Assembly (NCBI GenBank): GCA_900088475.1
Contig: FLMG01004571.1
Location: 45,875 to 109,874 of the forward strand
DNA length: 64,000 nucleotides
Reading direction: 5' to 3'
DNA from: Hyphochytrium catenoides
Taxonomy: Eukaryota; Sar; Hyphochytriomycetes; Hyphochytriales; Hyphochytriaceae
The notes below the pieces were generated by a model that saw only the letters and a program-made list of their open reading frames with translations, ran no database searches and had not been told where the DNA came from. This document shows positions 36,201-46,832 of the stretch, one piece after another. Position 1 is the stretch's first letter. Every line of letters starts with the position of its first letter. The position numbers were made by a program, and so were the translations under genes.

Positions 36201-36297
36201 CCAGTCGAGCCCTATAGCCCTCCATGCTCTTACATTTCTTCTTCAAGTAGCCTTCAAAGCCATCCACTCTGGCCTGAGCTGAGCTATGCCCGTCCAT
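33260..36297 (-). CDS. PH-domain Qbc-SNARE (SNAP-25/SNAP-29-like)
   Basis: Eight phase-consistent exons (36297-36234, 35997-35788, 35407-35288, 35174-35095, 34956-34839, 34499-34327, 34069-33926, 33406-33260) give 351 residues. Residues 14-125 form a PH domain: GFEGYLKKKSDD, WKRCYCKYETESKLFMYW, a final helix around QQLKWLQALR. Two heptad-repeat segments follow. The first, at about 160-235, contains LDRNREQLEKINQDLDDI and resembles the Qb motif of SNAP-29. The second, at about 285-345, contains LSRCLSDMKELADYANKEI and aligns with the Qc motif of SNAP-25. In ungapped alignment the ionic zero layer is Asn196 in the first and Ser314 in the second instead of Gln. No membrane helix follows, as in SNAP proteins; the PH domain could provide membrane binding. 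PH and helical pattern are seen directly; SNARE assignment is by motif similarity and should be tested. Confidence 0.8.
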
Positions 36298-37610
36298 CCT
36301 TCCTGACCCTTTCCTCAACTCCACTTAGATGTTAAGAAAAGCGTCCAACAGCCACGGAGCAACCTTACAGCAAAGGATGGACAGCTCAGCACTCGCTTCG
36401 ACAGAATCCGTAAACTTGAGGAGCTTTCTTGAGGGCTTGGTGACTATGAGGACCAATTGGATCGAAAGAAAGGAAATGGGCAACAAGGAAGGGATAAGAG
36501 AAAGAAGAGGGAGATTGGTATGAGGTCAACCACTCCTTGCTGTCGATGTTGGCTCCTTGCTTCTCGAGGTCTGTCTCTTCTCCATCATGAACCGTCCGTC
36601 ACCCAGATCCTTTACCTATATCTAAGTTGTTAGGAGCCTTGCCTCTCCTTCCAATCGCTCTACTGGAGCTCTTTCCCTTCTGTCGTTCCTCCTCTTCAAT
36701 CGTTTTTTTCAATTTGTACCTTACTCTCCTCTCTCTCTGTCTTTCTCTCTCTCTCCCTTTATCTCTCTCTCTTTCTCTCCCTCCCTCTCTCACTCTCTTT
36801 TCTCTCTCGCTCTCTCGCTCTTCATCTCTTTGTCTTTCTCTTTCTCTCCCTCTCTTGCTCTCTCTCTCTCTTGCTTTCTCTCTCTTTCTCTCTCGCTCTC
36901 TCTCACTTGTCATGAGGAGTAGCAGCTTCATTGATGATGAGGCGTTACAGCAGCTCCAATTCCTTCACTTCTGATAGCGGCTAACGCTACGCAGACGCCT
37001 GTTGGGAGCATACTACTACATACGCACATAAGGACGAGCCTTTGACCAGTAGAGTCCTTGTTCTCCCACAACAGCAGCAGGAAAGGATCAAGAGGTCATG
37101 GTCCAGGCTGATCACTGACCACTCTCTGAAGGATCTCAAGCACAAGGACATCGTAGTTCAGCACAGCCTCTGCAGTTGGGGAGGACCGAGAGTCCTTCGT
37201 CCGTTGCCTTCTTCTTCTTCGTTCGGTCTGTCATTTATTGACTTCCTCTCCGTCGTCTTGGACATTGTTATGGGAAGTGTTGAGTTCGCACTTGACAAAC
37301 AGCAACGTTGGTCGTAAGTAGTGGTCTTTCTAACTGCTGGGGCCGTGATAACGTTACTTCCTTGATCATACGACGCCTGCTATCCGCTCGTCAGCCATCC
37401 CACTTGCCCTTGGTGGTCGCAATAACGAGAAGAGGAGTACTAACGAGAGGAGGAGTACGATCATACAAGGAAGGAGGACCAGTTAAATTATATATAGCTA
37501 ACGTCATTAACCCTCTCGGCGTGGAACAACAAAAGAACCAGCCTGTTGGTATCATCGCCCCACATTGCATCAGAAGTTTCTTGGACGAGCGAAAAAAAGG
37601 AACATCGAAC
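36298..37610. other. Divergent intergenic region with CT repeat
   Basis: This lies between the starts of the PH-SNARE (-) and the Nudix gene (+). A long CT tract runs from about 36725 to 36905. Frames at 37042-37317 and upstream of 37611 are open, but lack ATG-started or family-like content; part of this is probably the Nudix 5' UTR. Confidence 0.55.
36725..36905. repeat. (CT)n simple repeat
   Basis: About 180 bases of CT/CTTT on the plus strand, upstream of the plus-strand Nudix gene and of the minus-strand PH-SNARE start. Confidence 0.9.
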
Positions 37611-38201
37611 ATGCAAACGCGTAACCAGAACAGTGGACGATCATCAAGTTCACCACCAGCCCCCAAGGAGACTTCCATCGGGATCCTAGCCATCAATGGC
37701 AACGGCGATTTCTTGGTCATTCAGCAGACGCACGGACACCATTGGACTTTCTCCAAGGGTCATCCCAAGCGTTCAGAAGTAGAGATCCAGACAGCTCTGC
37801 GTGAGCTCAAGGAGGAGACCGGACTTACAGTCAAAAGCTTTCTCTGGGTCGACGAGAAGAACCACCCACAGTTTATCCCTCATCACGAAGCCAAGCCGCA
37901 AATTCATGAGAGCCAAGCCGGCGAATGCTTGCCAAGGCATCCGCTCATAAGACTTAGCCAGCAGTATCTAGTCACGAAGAGACGGAGCACTCACATGAAG
38001 CAAAACCATTTTTTTGTTGCCATCGTTAATGATGACCCAGTGCGCCTTCAGCCAAAAGAAGTGAAGGATCACAAGTGGCTGCCAGCAGCAGAAGCTGAGG
38101 CACAGCTCACATTCGAAGAGGACCGTTCTCTGCTGCGCGAGACCACGGCGATCATCGACAGGCTTCCCACAGCCTCAAGGACAGCTTCAGCTTCAGAATA
38201 A
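37611..38201 (+). CDS. Nudix hydrolase
   Basis: Single-exon gene of 196 residues starting at the only in-frame ATG. The Nudix box is complete: G-H-P-K-R-S-E, then seven residues, RELKEETGL, fitting GX5EX7REUXEEXGU. The domain starts at SIGILAINGNGDFLVIQQ (about residue 25), and the box follows at about residue 50. GHHWTFSKGHP directly before the box and the single compact domain resemble diadenosine polyphosphate hydrolases (Ap4A, NUDT2 type), but substrate choice in this family cannot be settled from the box alone. A 45-residue insertion (IPHHEAKPQIHES region) separates the box from the C-terminal strands. The first 22 residues are Ser/Pro-rich and probably disordered. Confidence 0.92.
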   Translation: MQTRNQNSGRSSSSPPAPKETSIGILAINGNGDFLVIQQTHGHHWTFSKGHPKRSEVEIQTALRELKEETGLTVKSFLWVDEKNHPQFIPHHEAKPQIHESQAGECLPRHPLIRLSQQYLVTKRRSTHMKQNHFFVAIVNDDPVRLQPKEVKDHKWLPAAEAEAQLTFEEDRSLLRETTAIIDRLPTASRTASASE

Positions 38202-38546
38202 CCAGGAACTGACTCCATCAGTCCAAAACGTGCTGCTGCTTGAAATTTTGTACCTGAAACCTTTCCCCCGGGTGAGGTATTAATGCGGAAAACTTGAATA
38301 GCATGGAATTTACAAAGGCTTTCCTGGAAAAGGTTTCTTTCGGTTTTTTGGGAATACTTCACAATAAATTGCACGCAGACCCTCATTTTATCTACCAATG
38401 AACAAGGGACTCGCCTCGTTAGGACTGAATCTCACGACCATGATGCCCGCCTTCCATTGTTTACTATACAACTAGTTCCTATTGTTACGTTTTAGCACAG
38501 ACTGAAGGACAGTCATTACAGTAGGTTGTTCCCAGCTATCCACATA

Positions 38547-39709
38547 ATGGAATGGCTGTCAGATAAGGTTCCAGGAGTGATTGTCCTTGTGCGCCGCTGG
38601 GTGGAAGAACTTCATCTGCGGCTGCCGCGCCGCGTTATTAGCGCTCACTCTTCCATTTCCATCAACATCTCGCAGTGCTTTGGAGCTCTGCGATCGGCTG
38701 AGGGCTCTAGGAGGCCAGCTAGACAGACCCGGTGTCACAGAGCTGAACGCCTGTGGTTACCGCTGCAGGCGTTCTCAAGCAACAAGACTCGATTTACTAC
38801 TTCCTAGGTGACGACAATTCTGTCTTTCACCATGCAGTCCGCCGTAGCGAAGAACCTCAACCACTTCAACCTAGTGATGAACTGCTACAGCAGCTCGTCA
38901 TAGACTCGTGGCCACATGAGTGCGAGGTTCCCCTGGTGGAACTAAGCCCTCATGTGGCCCTCGAAGGGGATCTGACAAGTCCATCCTTCGATGCCTCGGC
39001 AGAGTCTAATCTTGTCTATGTGGGTTATGGAGCAGGTACGGAGGGGGAGAGTTCTCTGGTCTTGGAGAGCTGCGCAGCCGTAGTAGGTGACGTATTGTCG
39101 GATGCGGCGATGAGCGGGGAGGTGGATCTAATGCAAGAAGAAGCACTTGAAGGTCTTTGTGAGCTGGTGGATCCTTTCGTTCAAGAGTTTGGTCCTGAAG
39201 GCGCTGAGGACGGCGTGTTGGTTGATGAGGCACATGCACTTTTCTGTGATCTAATTGAGGAGCCATGCCAGGCTCAAGTGGAGAAAGAGCTTGTGTCCGG
39301 AGATGAGATGGACCGTCTGGACGCTGCGAATGTTGACGCAGTCTGTCTTTTCATGGAAGGGAACAACTGCCGTGCAGAGGAAGACCCTGAATGTCAGACG
39401 TTGATTCAATCGTTGGAAGTAGACACGAAGGAGAAAAAGAAATGGCTAAAGCGTTTCCAGATTCCTGCTGCTCGATCTGTACGGATGGAGGGGATGCCAG
39501 GCTTGGAAGTGCCTTCTCCTTCTGGAGCGCCGTCGTTGTCTAGGAGGGAAAGGGTAGAGAGGTATCTGAGGAAACGCAGAGAGAGAAGAGGACGTTCCTC
39601 TTACTCTATGCCTTCTTCGCGACAGAAATCTGCTTTCAGGCGGCCAAGGATAAATGGACGGTTCACGGATGCCAAAGAGTTTATCTGCATCGATAGCTTA
39701 AGTTCTTAA
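38547..39709 (+). CDS. CCT-domain protein, probable transcriptional regulator
   Basis: The main exon runs from 38769 to the stop at 39709 (313 codons). Its C-terminus is a CCT domain: SRRERVERYLRKRRERRG, then RRPRINGRF, the pattern of CONSTANS, CO-like and TOC1 proteins, with the usual basic coiled region and the R-P-R-I-x-G-R-F ending. The middle is long and acidic with many Glu, Asp and Leu (for example GEVDLMQEEALEGLCELVDPF), consistent with an activation or interaction region. There is no B-box or response-regulator domain in the visible part. CCT proteins regulate transcription in plants, algae and many protists. The 5' end is uncertain: a 39-base GT-AG intron at 38730-38768 would join SALELCDRLRALGGQ in phase, and an ATG at 38547 is the likely start region, but that first junction is not resolved. 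Confidence 0.8.
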
Positions 39710-40142
39710 GCTGCTGCAGGCCTTTAAGGCCAGGTTCAATGAGTTTCTCCTTTTCGCACTTCTTCAAGCCCACATAATAAATGTTAGTTATTGTCAAGAC
39801 TCTCCATCGTGTTAACGAGTCCATACTCTGGTTCTGCGGAAGGAGGGAAGCTTCTTATATGTTTTATTAGAGGTCGGGTTAGCCTAAGGTCACTTAGTCC
39901 CAGTTTGTTGCTTGAGACCATCCATTGCCAGCTGCGTCATTAATGGATCTTCGCTCTGGCACTTGGGCACCTTGCGTTCTCTCGTTTGGTTCAATTTAGG
40001 TTGTCAGCGTGAGACCATGCATAGCATGCCGCCCCATCAGGCTCTTTGCAAGTCGTCAGCTCCTTCCTGTTAACGCCACCATCCGTCACTTATTATCAGC
40101 TGCCTAACTGCTCTTCTTTCTCATGCTCTCCTCCTTTTATAA
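39710..40142. other. Convergent intergenic region, no gene seen
   Basis: Convergent 3' ends of the CCT gene (+) and the DM10 gene (-). I see no coding or RNA feature. Confidence 0.6.
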
Positions 40143-41967
40143 TTAGGAAGTGATCTGCTTGATTCCAAGCTCCCGCTCATAGAACTCTGCGGTAAACTTA
40201 TCACAAGAGGTAAGCTCGAGCTGTCTTCCGTAGACAAAGACAGAAGTGCCACAGCGCAGATCTTCTTTAGAGACAAAGTCCATGACTGGTCGTTCTCTCC
40301 CACGAGGTGTCTCGTGCCCTGACGGTATAAGAAGTGAATCCTTTGGAAGCCGCTGCCTCTTCAGCAGGAGAGGAAAATGGTCCTTTCCATCGTTTTTCTG
40401 TCTCCTCTCTGCCACCTCAATAGTGTCATCACCTAAGAAGTAATGCAGACGATAGTGTTGGTAAGCTCCCTTCTTTGTTCCGTCTGCGGCAATGGTCCCC
40501 GCCGTGTTATCCTGGCAATCGCGTTCGACATGCCCGTCCTTTCTTTCCCAGTGTACGCAGTCGAAGGCGAGGACCTGGTTCTCATATTTGATGTACTTCT
40601 TCAGCTTCAAGCTCTGGGACGAGGAGGACGACGAAGAGATAGAGATTCCGTCGTTAGCCGCTTTGGCACTTCTCCTGGGGTCCATTGTGTCTCTCTCTCT
40701 TTTCCTTCCTTCTTCGTAGCTATCCAAAGGACATTCTTTGGCCTCCGACATTATTAAGCCCATCTTCTCCTTCATAAAGCTCCGGGTCTTAGGGTCGCAA
40801 TCATAAATGTGAACCAGCAGGGAGGAGGACGGGGAACTAAGAGCTGAAGAAGAAGGAGAGAGGTCAATGCTCTTTCCTATAAGTAGATCCTCCGGGCAAA
40901 GAAGACCCTGTGGAGAAAGCAGCTGCGACCGCTTAAGAAATGCTCCTTGGAGAAGTCCACTGTTCTCCGTCTTGGGCTCTGTAATACTTACAGATCTGTC
41001 TTCCAGGTGATAGCGCACCACGAGCTTTCGAACTCTTCTTTCTCCTCTTGTTGAGCTCTCTTTCCCTTTGGTCCTGGCTCTGTCAGTCAGTTTCCTTACA
41101 CCGACCTCTCTTCCGCGCTCCTCTTCTCCTAATAGCTCTATGGTGTAGGCGTGAAAAGATAGGACTTTGCCCCCGTTCTCCAACCAATCTGAAGGCTTCA
41201 CTTTGACCCTGTGATTCGCTGGCCGAACAGGAAGAGCTGGACCATTCGCTTCCTCGCGGGCTTCCTCGCTCTCTCTGCTTCTTCCTAGCGTTTCATCCCT
41301 CTTTGCTGCGTAATTAGATTCATGTTCATGCCTTCCCTCTCGCTCTTCCTCTAGGGCAGGGCTCACCAAACCTTGCCCCTTCCGCTGAGGGGAGGAAGAT
41401 TCGGGCTTGTGGATTGAGGAGGACACTGAAGAAGATACGGCTGGAAGACAAGGAGAAGAACTGATAACTGAGAGGCCACATCCTAGGTAATGTTCCCCAA
41501 GCCTTAAATCTTCCAGTTCCTTGTAGATTAGGTTTTTCTTCCTGTTGTCGGTTGGTCCTTTCTGTCGGTCTTCCCCTCTTTCCTTATTCACGACCTCTTC
41601 TTCCAGTTTCTTTGGTGCATTATTCAGGTTGGGCAGTGCAGATGATGTTGTGGCCTTTCGCTTCTCCCGCTGCTCCACAGCCTTGTCGAGATATAGCGGC
41701 TGTGAGGAGTATCTTGATTTCCCTATGTCCTGCAGGAGGTCCGAATGGCCACGGCGGAGAGAAGGCAGACGGGGACATAAGGCCCAGAAACCAGGTGTAA
41801 TTTGGTCATTAGAAACAACGAGTAGACAAAGAGAGAAGAGACGAAGCGCCTGAAAGAGGAGAGAAGCTTACCTCTAACACTGGCATCACATGTCTTGTCA
41901 GGCCAGGAAGTAGAGGGAGTTTGACTTTGTCTCTAGGAAGAGTTCCTTCTCTCCTCTCCATCGTCAT
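40143..41967 (-). CDS. EFHC-like ciliary protein with two DM10 domains
   Basis: Two exons (41967-41872 and 41729-40143, phase 0) give 560 residues. The N-terminus contains KVKLPLLPGLTRH, the LPLLPG motif that opens EFHC1/EFHC2/RIB72 proteins. Two DM10 (PH-like) domains follow. The first, at about 185-350, has KVLSFHAYT, RKLVVRYHLEDRSVSI and GKSIDL, ending VHIYDCDPKTRSFMKEKMG. The second, at about 400-555, has YIKYENQVLAFDCVHW, HYRLHYFLGDDTIEVAE, and ends VFVYGRQLELTSCDKFTAEFYE. EFHC proteins bind the inside of ciliary doublet microtubules, so this gene implies a flagellated stage. EFHC1 and RIB72 have three DM10 domains and some have an EF hand; here the frame ends just after the second, so this is a shorter paralog or form. 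A low-complexity Glu/Lys/Ser region separates motif and domains. Confidence 0.9.
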
Positions 41968-44088
41968 AGTAGTACTGAGAGCGTGTTGCTAATAAGAAAG
42001 AAGCACTATTGGATGCACGGAGGCCTCACGGAGCGATCTCAGCTGATCCCGCTAGGATCTTGAAGACGACCAGGATCTAGGCGCCACCAGTAGTAGGAGA
42101 AAGACAAGAGTGATAAAACGGCAATAAGGAGATGGGCTAAAGAGGAGGATGATGCAGTTAGAATAAGAGCCTTCTTCTCTTCTCTTCTGGCAGAGACCAA
42201 CTCGCGAGAGACTGGGGAATGTAACAAAGCTATGGCTATAATGGGGCTCAACTGCTCATCGTTGGTCCTCCCGCTCCTCCTTTTCTTGTCATGCTCCTCA
42301 GTCCTGCTCTCTCTCTCTAAGCCGCTACCAGTTATCCCTCTCTTGCACTATCTGGTACTTTCACTAGTAAGGTTCGTAATGATAGGAGAGCCAGGCCTGC
42401 AGCAGCCTTTGACGAAATTCTTCTGCTCTTAGGTTATCCTTATTTACTATATTCTATGCAGCTTGTCTACTAGAGGAGGGCTGCTGCCCGAGGCCCAGAC
42501 TGCGGGGAGCCTGGTAAGAGGGAGGGAGGGCGCAGGAAAGAGAGCCAGAGAAGACGGATATGATAGGAAAAGAGATCATGACTAGAAGAGAGAGAAGAGT
42601 CAGAGGACGGTGACAGAACAGAAGAGCACCAGAAGATAGAAGAGACACTACCAATAACTCAAGAGGCAGGAGGTAGGCCGCAGAAAGACAAAAGGAGCCA
42701 ACCCTCTATGCACTCGCCACTACTCTTCACATCCTAAGCAATAGGTTGAGCCGGAGACTAAAAGCCAGGAAGGACAAGGACGTAATAGATCATCATAATC
42801 AGGATGCACGTTAGACCCCCTTCTTCTGGCAAATCGATAGAGCTATAGATAGACAATAGGGGAAAAAGAGACAAGATGGGCAAAGTAACCACCTGTACAA
42901 TGGAGCGAGGTCTATAGCAGAGTGGAAGCAGCGAGGAGTCGGAGGAGAGAATGATCATTTGGACAGAAGATACGGAGTAACGCAGCAGCTATAATGCGGA
43001 TGGAGAGGACAGAGGAGGCAGTAAGTAGAACATAGGAGGAACACGGATAAGAACACAGCAACGCGTCAGCCGAAGAGAACGATGGGGACTGAGAGAAATG
43101 GAGGAGGCGGAGAAGAAGTGGCACGTTTTGTGATGAAGAATGAGATGAACATGATGGGCAAGGGCTGAAGCTGCTTGTTCTGGACTGTTCTCTACCATCA
43201 TCAGATCTTCTCCTCTTTCATCACAAGAGCCAGCAGGCAGCGAGCCATCTCTTCCGCTCCTCCTGCTACGAGTAGTACCTTCCTCTCTGCCCGCTGCAGC
43301 TAGCGCTAGCTCCGTCCGCTAGCTGCCGCCGCCGATCTTCTTCCTTGTTTCTTGTTTGATCCCTCGTCGCCTTTGTCTTGGTGCTGCTGCCTCCTCCTCC
43401 TCCTCCTCCTTATGCTCCTGCTGCTGCCGAAGAAACGCACACACAGCCCCAACCGTTTCTTCCCTCTAAAAGCCGTTAGCGGCAATAAAACGACGCACAG
43501 AGTTATTAGTTTTGGAGACTTTCGTGCAGAGCCGAAACTAGGCCCTATAGCTTTTACTTTTCATGACAGTGAGTTTGTGAGCAGTGCCTGGTCTTTTTCG
43601 GATGCGGATCTGTACGAGTAAAACATGGTGTTTCTGACACCGAAGATAAGAAATGAATTCTGAGCACGAAAGTAGGCAGACACGGTATGATTGGACCCAA
43701 AGCAGGAGTTAGATAACCCGTATTTTCGGGTCTATAAGAACCGTGTGCCGCCGTCAAGGGTCCAGTGCCGGCCGCTCCATCGTCGGCGCGACTCAGATAT
43801 TGCTGTCGCTGCTCTCGTTGCTCTCAAGTTATAAAGACTCTAGTCCGCTCTTCGCAGCTCTGGAGATCTTCCCAGTGCGAAGCTTGGTGTTCATAAGACG
43901 CAGGGTTAGTGTCCATTGTGTTGGGACGACACCACCGGGGAAGGTTTTTTTTTGCGGTGCGCAGCAGGTGGAATTAAGAGGCAGAAGTGGGAGCTCGTCT
44001 TCAATAGGAAATAAACGCTTCCCAGCCTGAGGCTGACTGAAGACACACGCTATAAGAAAAGTTCAGGGTGCCCCGTAGATAAAAGAGA
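41968..44088. other. Divergent intergenic region, no gene seen
   Basis: Between the DM10 gene (-) and HAD phosphatase (+) starts. Open frames on both strands are Leu/Ser-rich by composition. A CTC/CTG repeat (about 43375-43435) creates a false signal-peptide-like Leu run in the frame at 43352-43621. I see no supported exon. Confidence 0.55.
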
Positions 44089-46517
44089 ATGGCGCCCTAT
44101 TCCCCTGCCGGAGCTTGCTCCTCCCGTGGCCCCATAAAGGCCGTAATCTGTGACTTGGACGGGACTCTGCTAGACACGGAGCAACTTTCGACTGACTCAA
44201 CAAACATGATTCTCAGTCCACTGGGGAAAGAACTCCACTGGTAGAAGAGCCTTTCTTGCTTTCTCTCTCTCTCTCTCTCTCTCTCCTTCTTGGCGGCACG
44301 CTGCCTCTGACCAGGGTCCTTTTTCTTTTTCTTCATTTTCGCTTTCTTTCTTCTATCTCTCCCTTTACTTCGTACCCCTGTCTCTTTCTTTTTTCTCTCT
44401 CTCTCTCTCTTCCTTCTCTCTCCCTCTGTCTCCCTCTCTCTTTCTCTCTCTTTTTTTCCTTCTCTCTTCCGGTACTTCTCTATCCTTCTATTTTTTGCTT
44501 TAGCTGCTGTCACCCATAAATGTCTGGTCACTCTGCTACAGACAAGATTGTCCACAATATCTCCGCGTTTGCCGTTGGTCCTGGCTGAGATGTCTGCTTG
44601 CTAGTTGTTCCCCTCTGGGCTGCTCTCTTACTCTCATTCTCTCCCTAAAAGCAAGAGTCCTCTAACTTTAAGTCTTCGGCGATCGGCGTTCTATCGTTCT
44701 AGGGAGTTGAAGAAGAAGATTCTAGGGATGCCTGGATTGGATTGGGCGGCAGTTGTCATTGCTGGTTCCGTGCCCCCTCTTCTACTCTTCATATATATCT
44801 CTAACTCTCTCTTTCCATCTCTCTCTTCCTATTCTCCAGCTCTTCGCCTTCGATGCTCTTTCTCCATTCTCTACCATGCTTCTCTCTTCTCACATGAAAG
44901 CATCTGGTGTCCTCCCTGAGGTCGGCCACATTTCTGCTAGCCTTCCGACTCGACGATGTTTCTGCTAAGCCTTCTGATTCGGCTCATGGATATCTCTCAA
45001 ATGGACAAAGTTTCCTCCATCGTACGATCTCTTTTCCTCAGTCTAATATCTCCGCTCTCTCTCGTTTCTGTCCCGCTAATAGAGCTAGAGATTGAGGGCA
45101 AGATAACGCCAGCCGAGATGGTGGCACAATGGGAGGAGAACTTTAAGGCGCTTTATCCACATACTAAGAAGCTTCCTGGCGCCGACAGAGTTACAAAAGA
45201 CATGCGAGAGAAGTGGAACCTTCCCATGGTCAGCGACAATGCTTCTCTCTGTCTCTCTCTCTCTCTCTCTCTGTCATCTCCCTTCTTATCTGTTCGTCTG
45301 CTTTGTCTCTTCTCTCTCTCTTTTCTCTACGACTGACTTGAAACGCTTTTGTTTTATTCGTTGTCAACCCAACAAATACTTGCTCGAAGAAGGAAAGGAG
45401 ACACTAAATCCACTCCCTCTAGTTTGTCTCAGTTTGTCTCTACAATTCTCTATGCGGCTCTCTCGCCTGCTTAGATTCCCTTTCACTTTCTCTCCTGATC
45501 GTTGATATCATCGTGATTCTCTCTTAGGCAATTGCTACGTCATCCAACTCGCACGCTGTGGAGCTTAAGAGAGCAGCTCATCCAGAGATGTTCGATCGCT
45601 TTAATGTAAGTAAAGTAAATGTCGTACCGTAGCCAGGACCAACCGCCCGGCCTTCCTTAGATTTTAGGTAAATGACTAGCAACGAGCTGAGATAAGCCAG
45701 AGGGTAGTTGGTATGCGGGGAAGTGGAGCCACATCCTTAGTGCAGCAGGATGTAAGAGCCATATTCAGGCATTGGGGACCTAATTAGTGGGGTTATGATA
45801 AAGATCGTGCTAAGGCTATTAACCGGGATCTATCGTGGATCCTTTGGCCTCTCCACCAGATTGTGATATGCGGGAACGATCCAGCTCTGAAGAATGGGAA
45901 GCCTGCGCCTGATATATTTTTGGCAGCAGCTCAGCGACTGGGTCTGTCCTGCCAGCCCTCGGAGGTGCTCGTGATCGAAGACTCAAGGTGGGGGGATGAC
46001 AATGACTAGGAGTTAAGGGATAATAGGATAAGGCTTCGGGAATTACATCTGGGCTCTTACCACCCGTCCTTACCTTCCTCTGCACTGTCCGACCCAGAGG
46101 CAATGATGAGCAACCTAGTGGTGTGCTACGTCGCCCACTATGCTCTGCTATTTGTAGCTCTTTCTCTGTGCTGATTAGAATCCCCTGGTCGTAGTGTAGG
46201 CTCTATGGGCCCTGTCTCTTCCTAGCTACACCACAGCTAATCTATTGTCCCTTCTGGTCCCTCCTCTGATGGGTGATCTTCCAGTGCTGGAGTTGAGGCC
46301 GCAAAGAGGGCAGGAATGAAGGTCATTGTGGTGCCGGATCCTCGGTTGCCTCTAGAGCTTTTCCATGGTGCTGATCAGGTAAGGACAAGAACGACAGGAC
46401 CAGATGACGTGTTAAACCCTTGTCGTATTATCTCTGACTTCGTTTTTGCTTTATTGTACTTCTGATAAGGTGCTACACTCCTTGGAAGATTTTGTCGCAG
46501 AGGAATGGTTCAGGTGA
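44089..46517 (+). CDS. HAD-superfamily phosphatase, pseudouridine-5'-phosphatase/GPP type
   Basis: Seven phase-consistent exons (44089-44240, 44703-44764, 45083-45228, 45528-45605, 45860-45987, 46285-46378, 46470-46517) give 235 residues. HAD motif I is AVICDLDGTLLDTE with nucleophile and acid Asp. The helical cap follows (ELKKKILGMPG, then ITPAEMVAQWEENF). Motif II is IATSSNSHAV, the motif III lysine lies in NGKPAPDIFLAAA, and motif IV is VLVIEDSSAGVEAAKRAGM. The DxDGT sequence, cap type, NGKPAPDIF block and length match the HDHD1 (pseudouridine-5'-phosphatase) and glycerol-3-phosphatase branch. Exact substrate is not decidable here; 2-deoxyglucose-6-phosphatase-like members are alternatives. 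Intron 1 carries CT repeats. Its stop is 315 bases from that of the opposing TMEM260-like gene. Confidence 0.94.
44255..44460. repeat. CT-rich simple repeats in HAD intron 1
   Basis: Two CT runs (about 44255-44285 and 44385-44460) lie inside the first intron of the HAD gene, with CT on the coding strand. Confidence 0.9.
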
Positions 46518-46832
46518 TGGGTAGCGAGCTTATTGAAGTCCAGAATGGCGGCACTCCCAAACCCACTTCCAGTGCTTGCCCCTTTCCTAACTGCTCTTTC
46601 AACTGCGAAATTTTGATCTTTCATCGCAGTGCTAATGTACTGGGCTCCGTAGCTTAGCGGTCGAGACCGCATTGGGCTTCCTTAGTTGGCGTGCCAATGT
46701 TACTGTCCAGCTATAAGGCATTGCACTACTATTGCACTCATGCTTCAACCACCCGCCGGCCGTAATGGAACCCGTTGCCTTCATGAACCGCGATCTTATC
46801 GAATATACTTGCTATCGCTCTATTCTGCTCCC
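46518..46832. other. Short convergent intergenic region with tRNA A-box-like sequence
   Basis: The two flanking genes end here. At about 46642-46675 the plus strand reads CTCCGTAGCTTAGCGGTCGA, which looks like an acceptor strand, A box and D arm of a tRNA. No B box (GGTTCGAATCC type) or matching acceptor strand follows within about 100 bases, so I do not call a tRNA gene. Confidence 0.4.

Noticed and set aside
43352-43621. Apparent signal peptide with a Leu run on the plus strand
   Set aside because: The Leu run comes from a CTC/CTG repeat, the frame lacks an ATG at its start, and the rest has no family features.
46642-46675. tRNA-like sequence with A box and D-arm pattern
   Set aside because: No B box, no T arm and no pairing 3' acceptor strand within a tRNA length; could be a decayed tRNA fragment at most.
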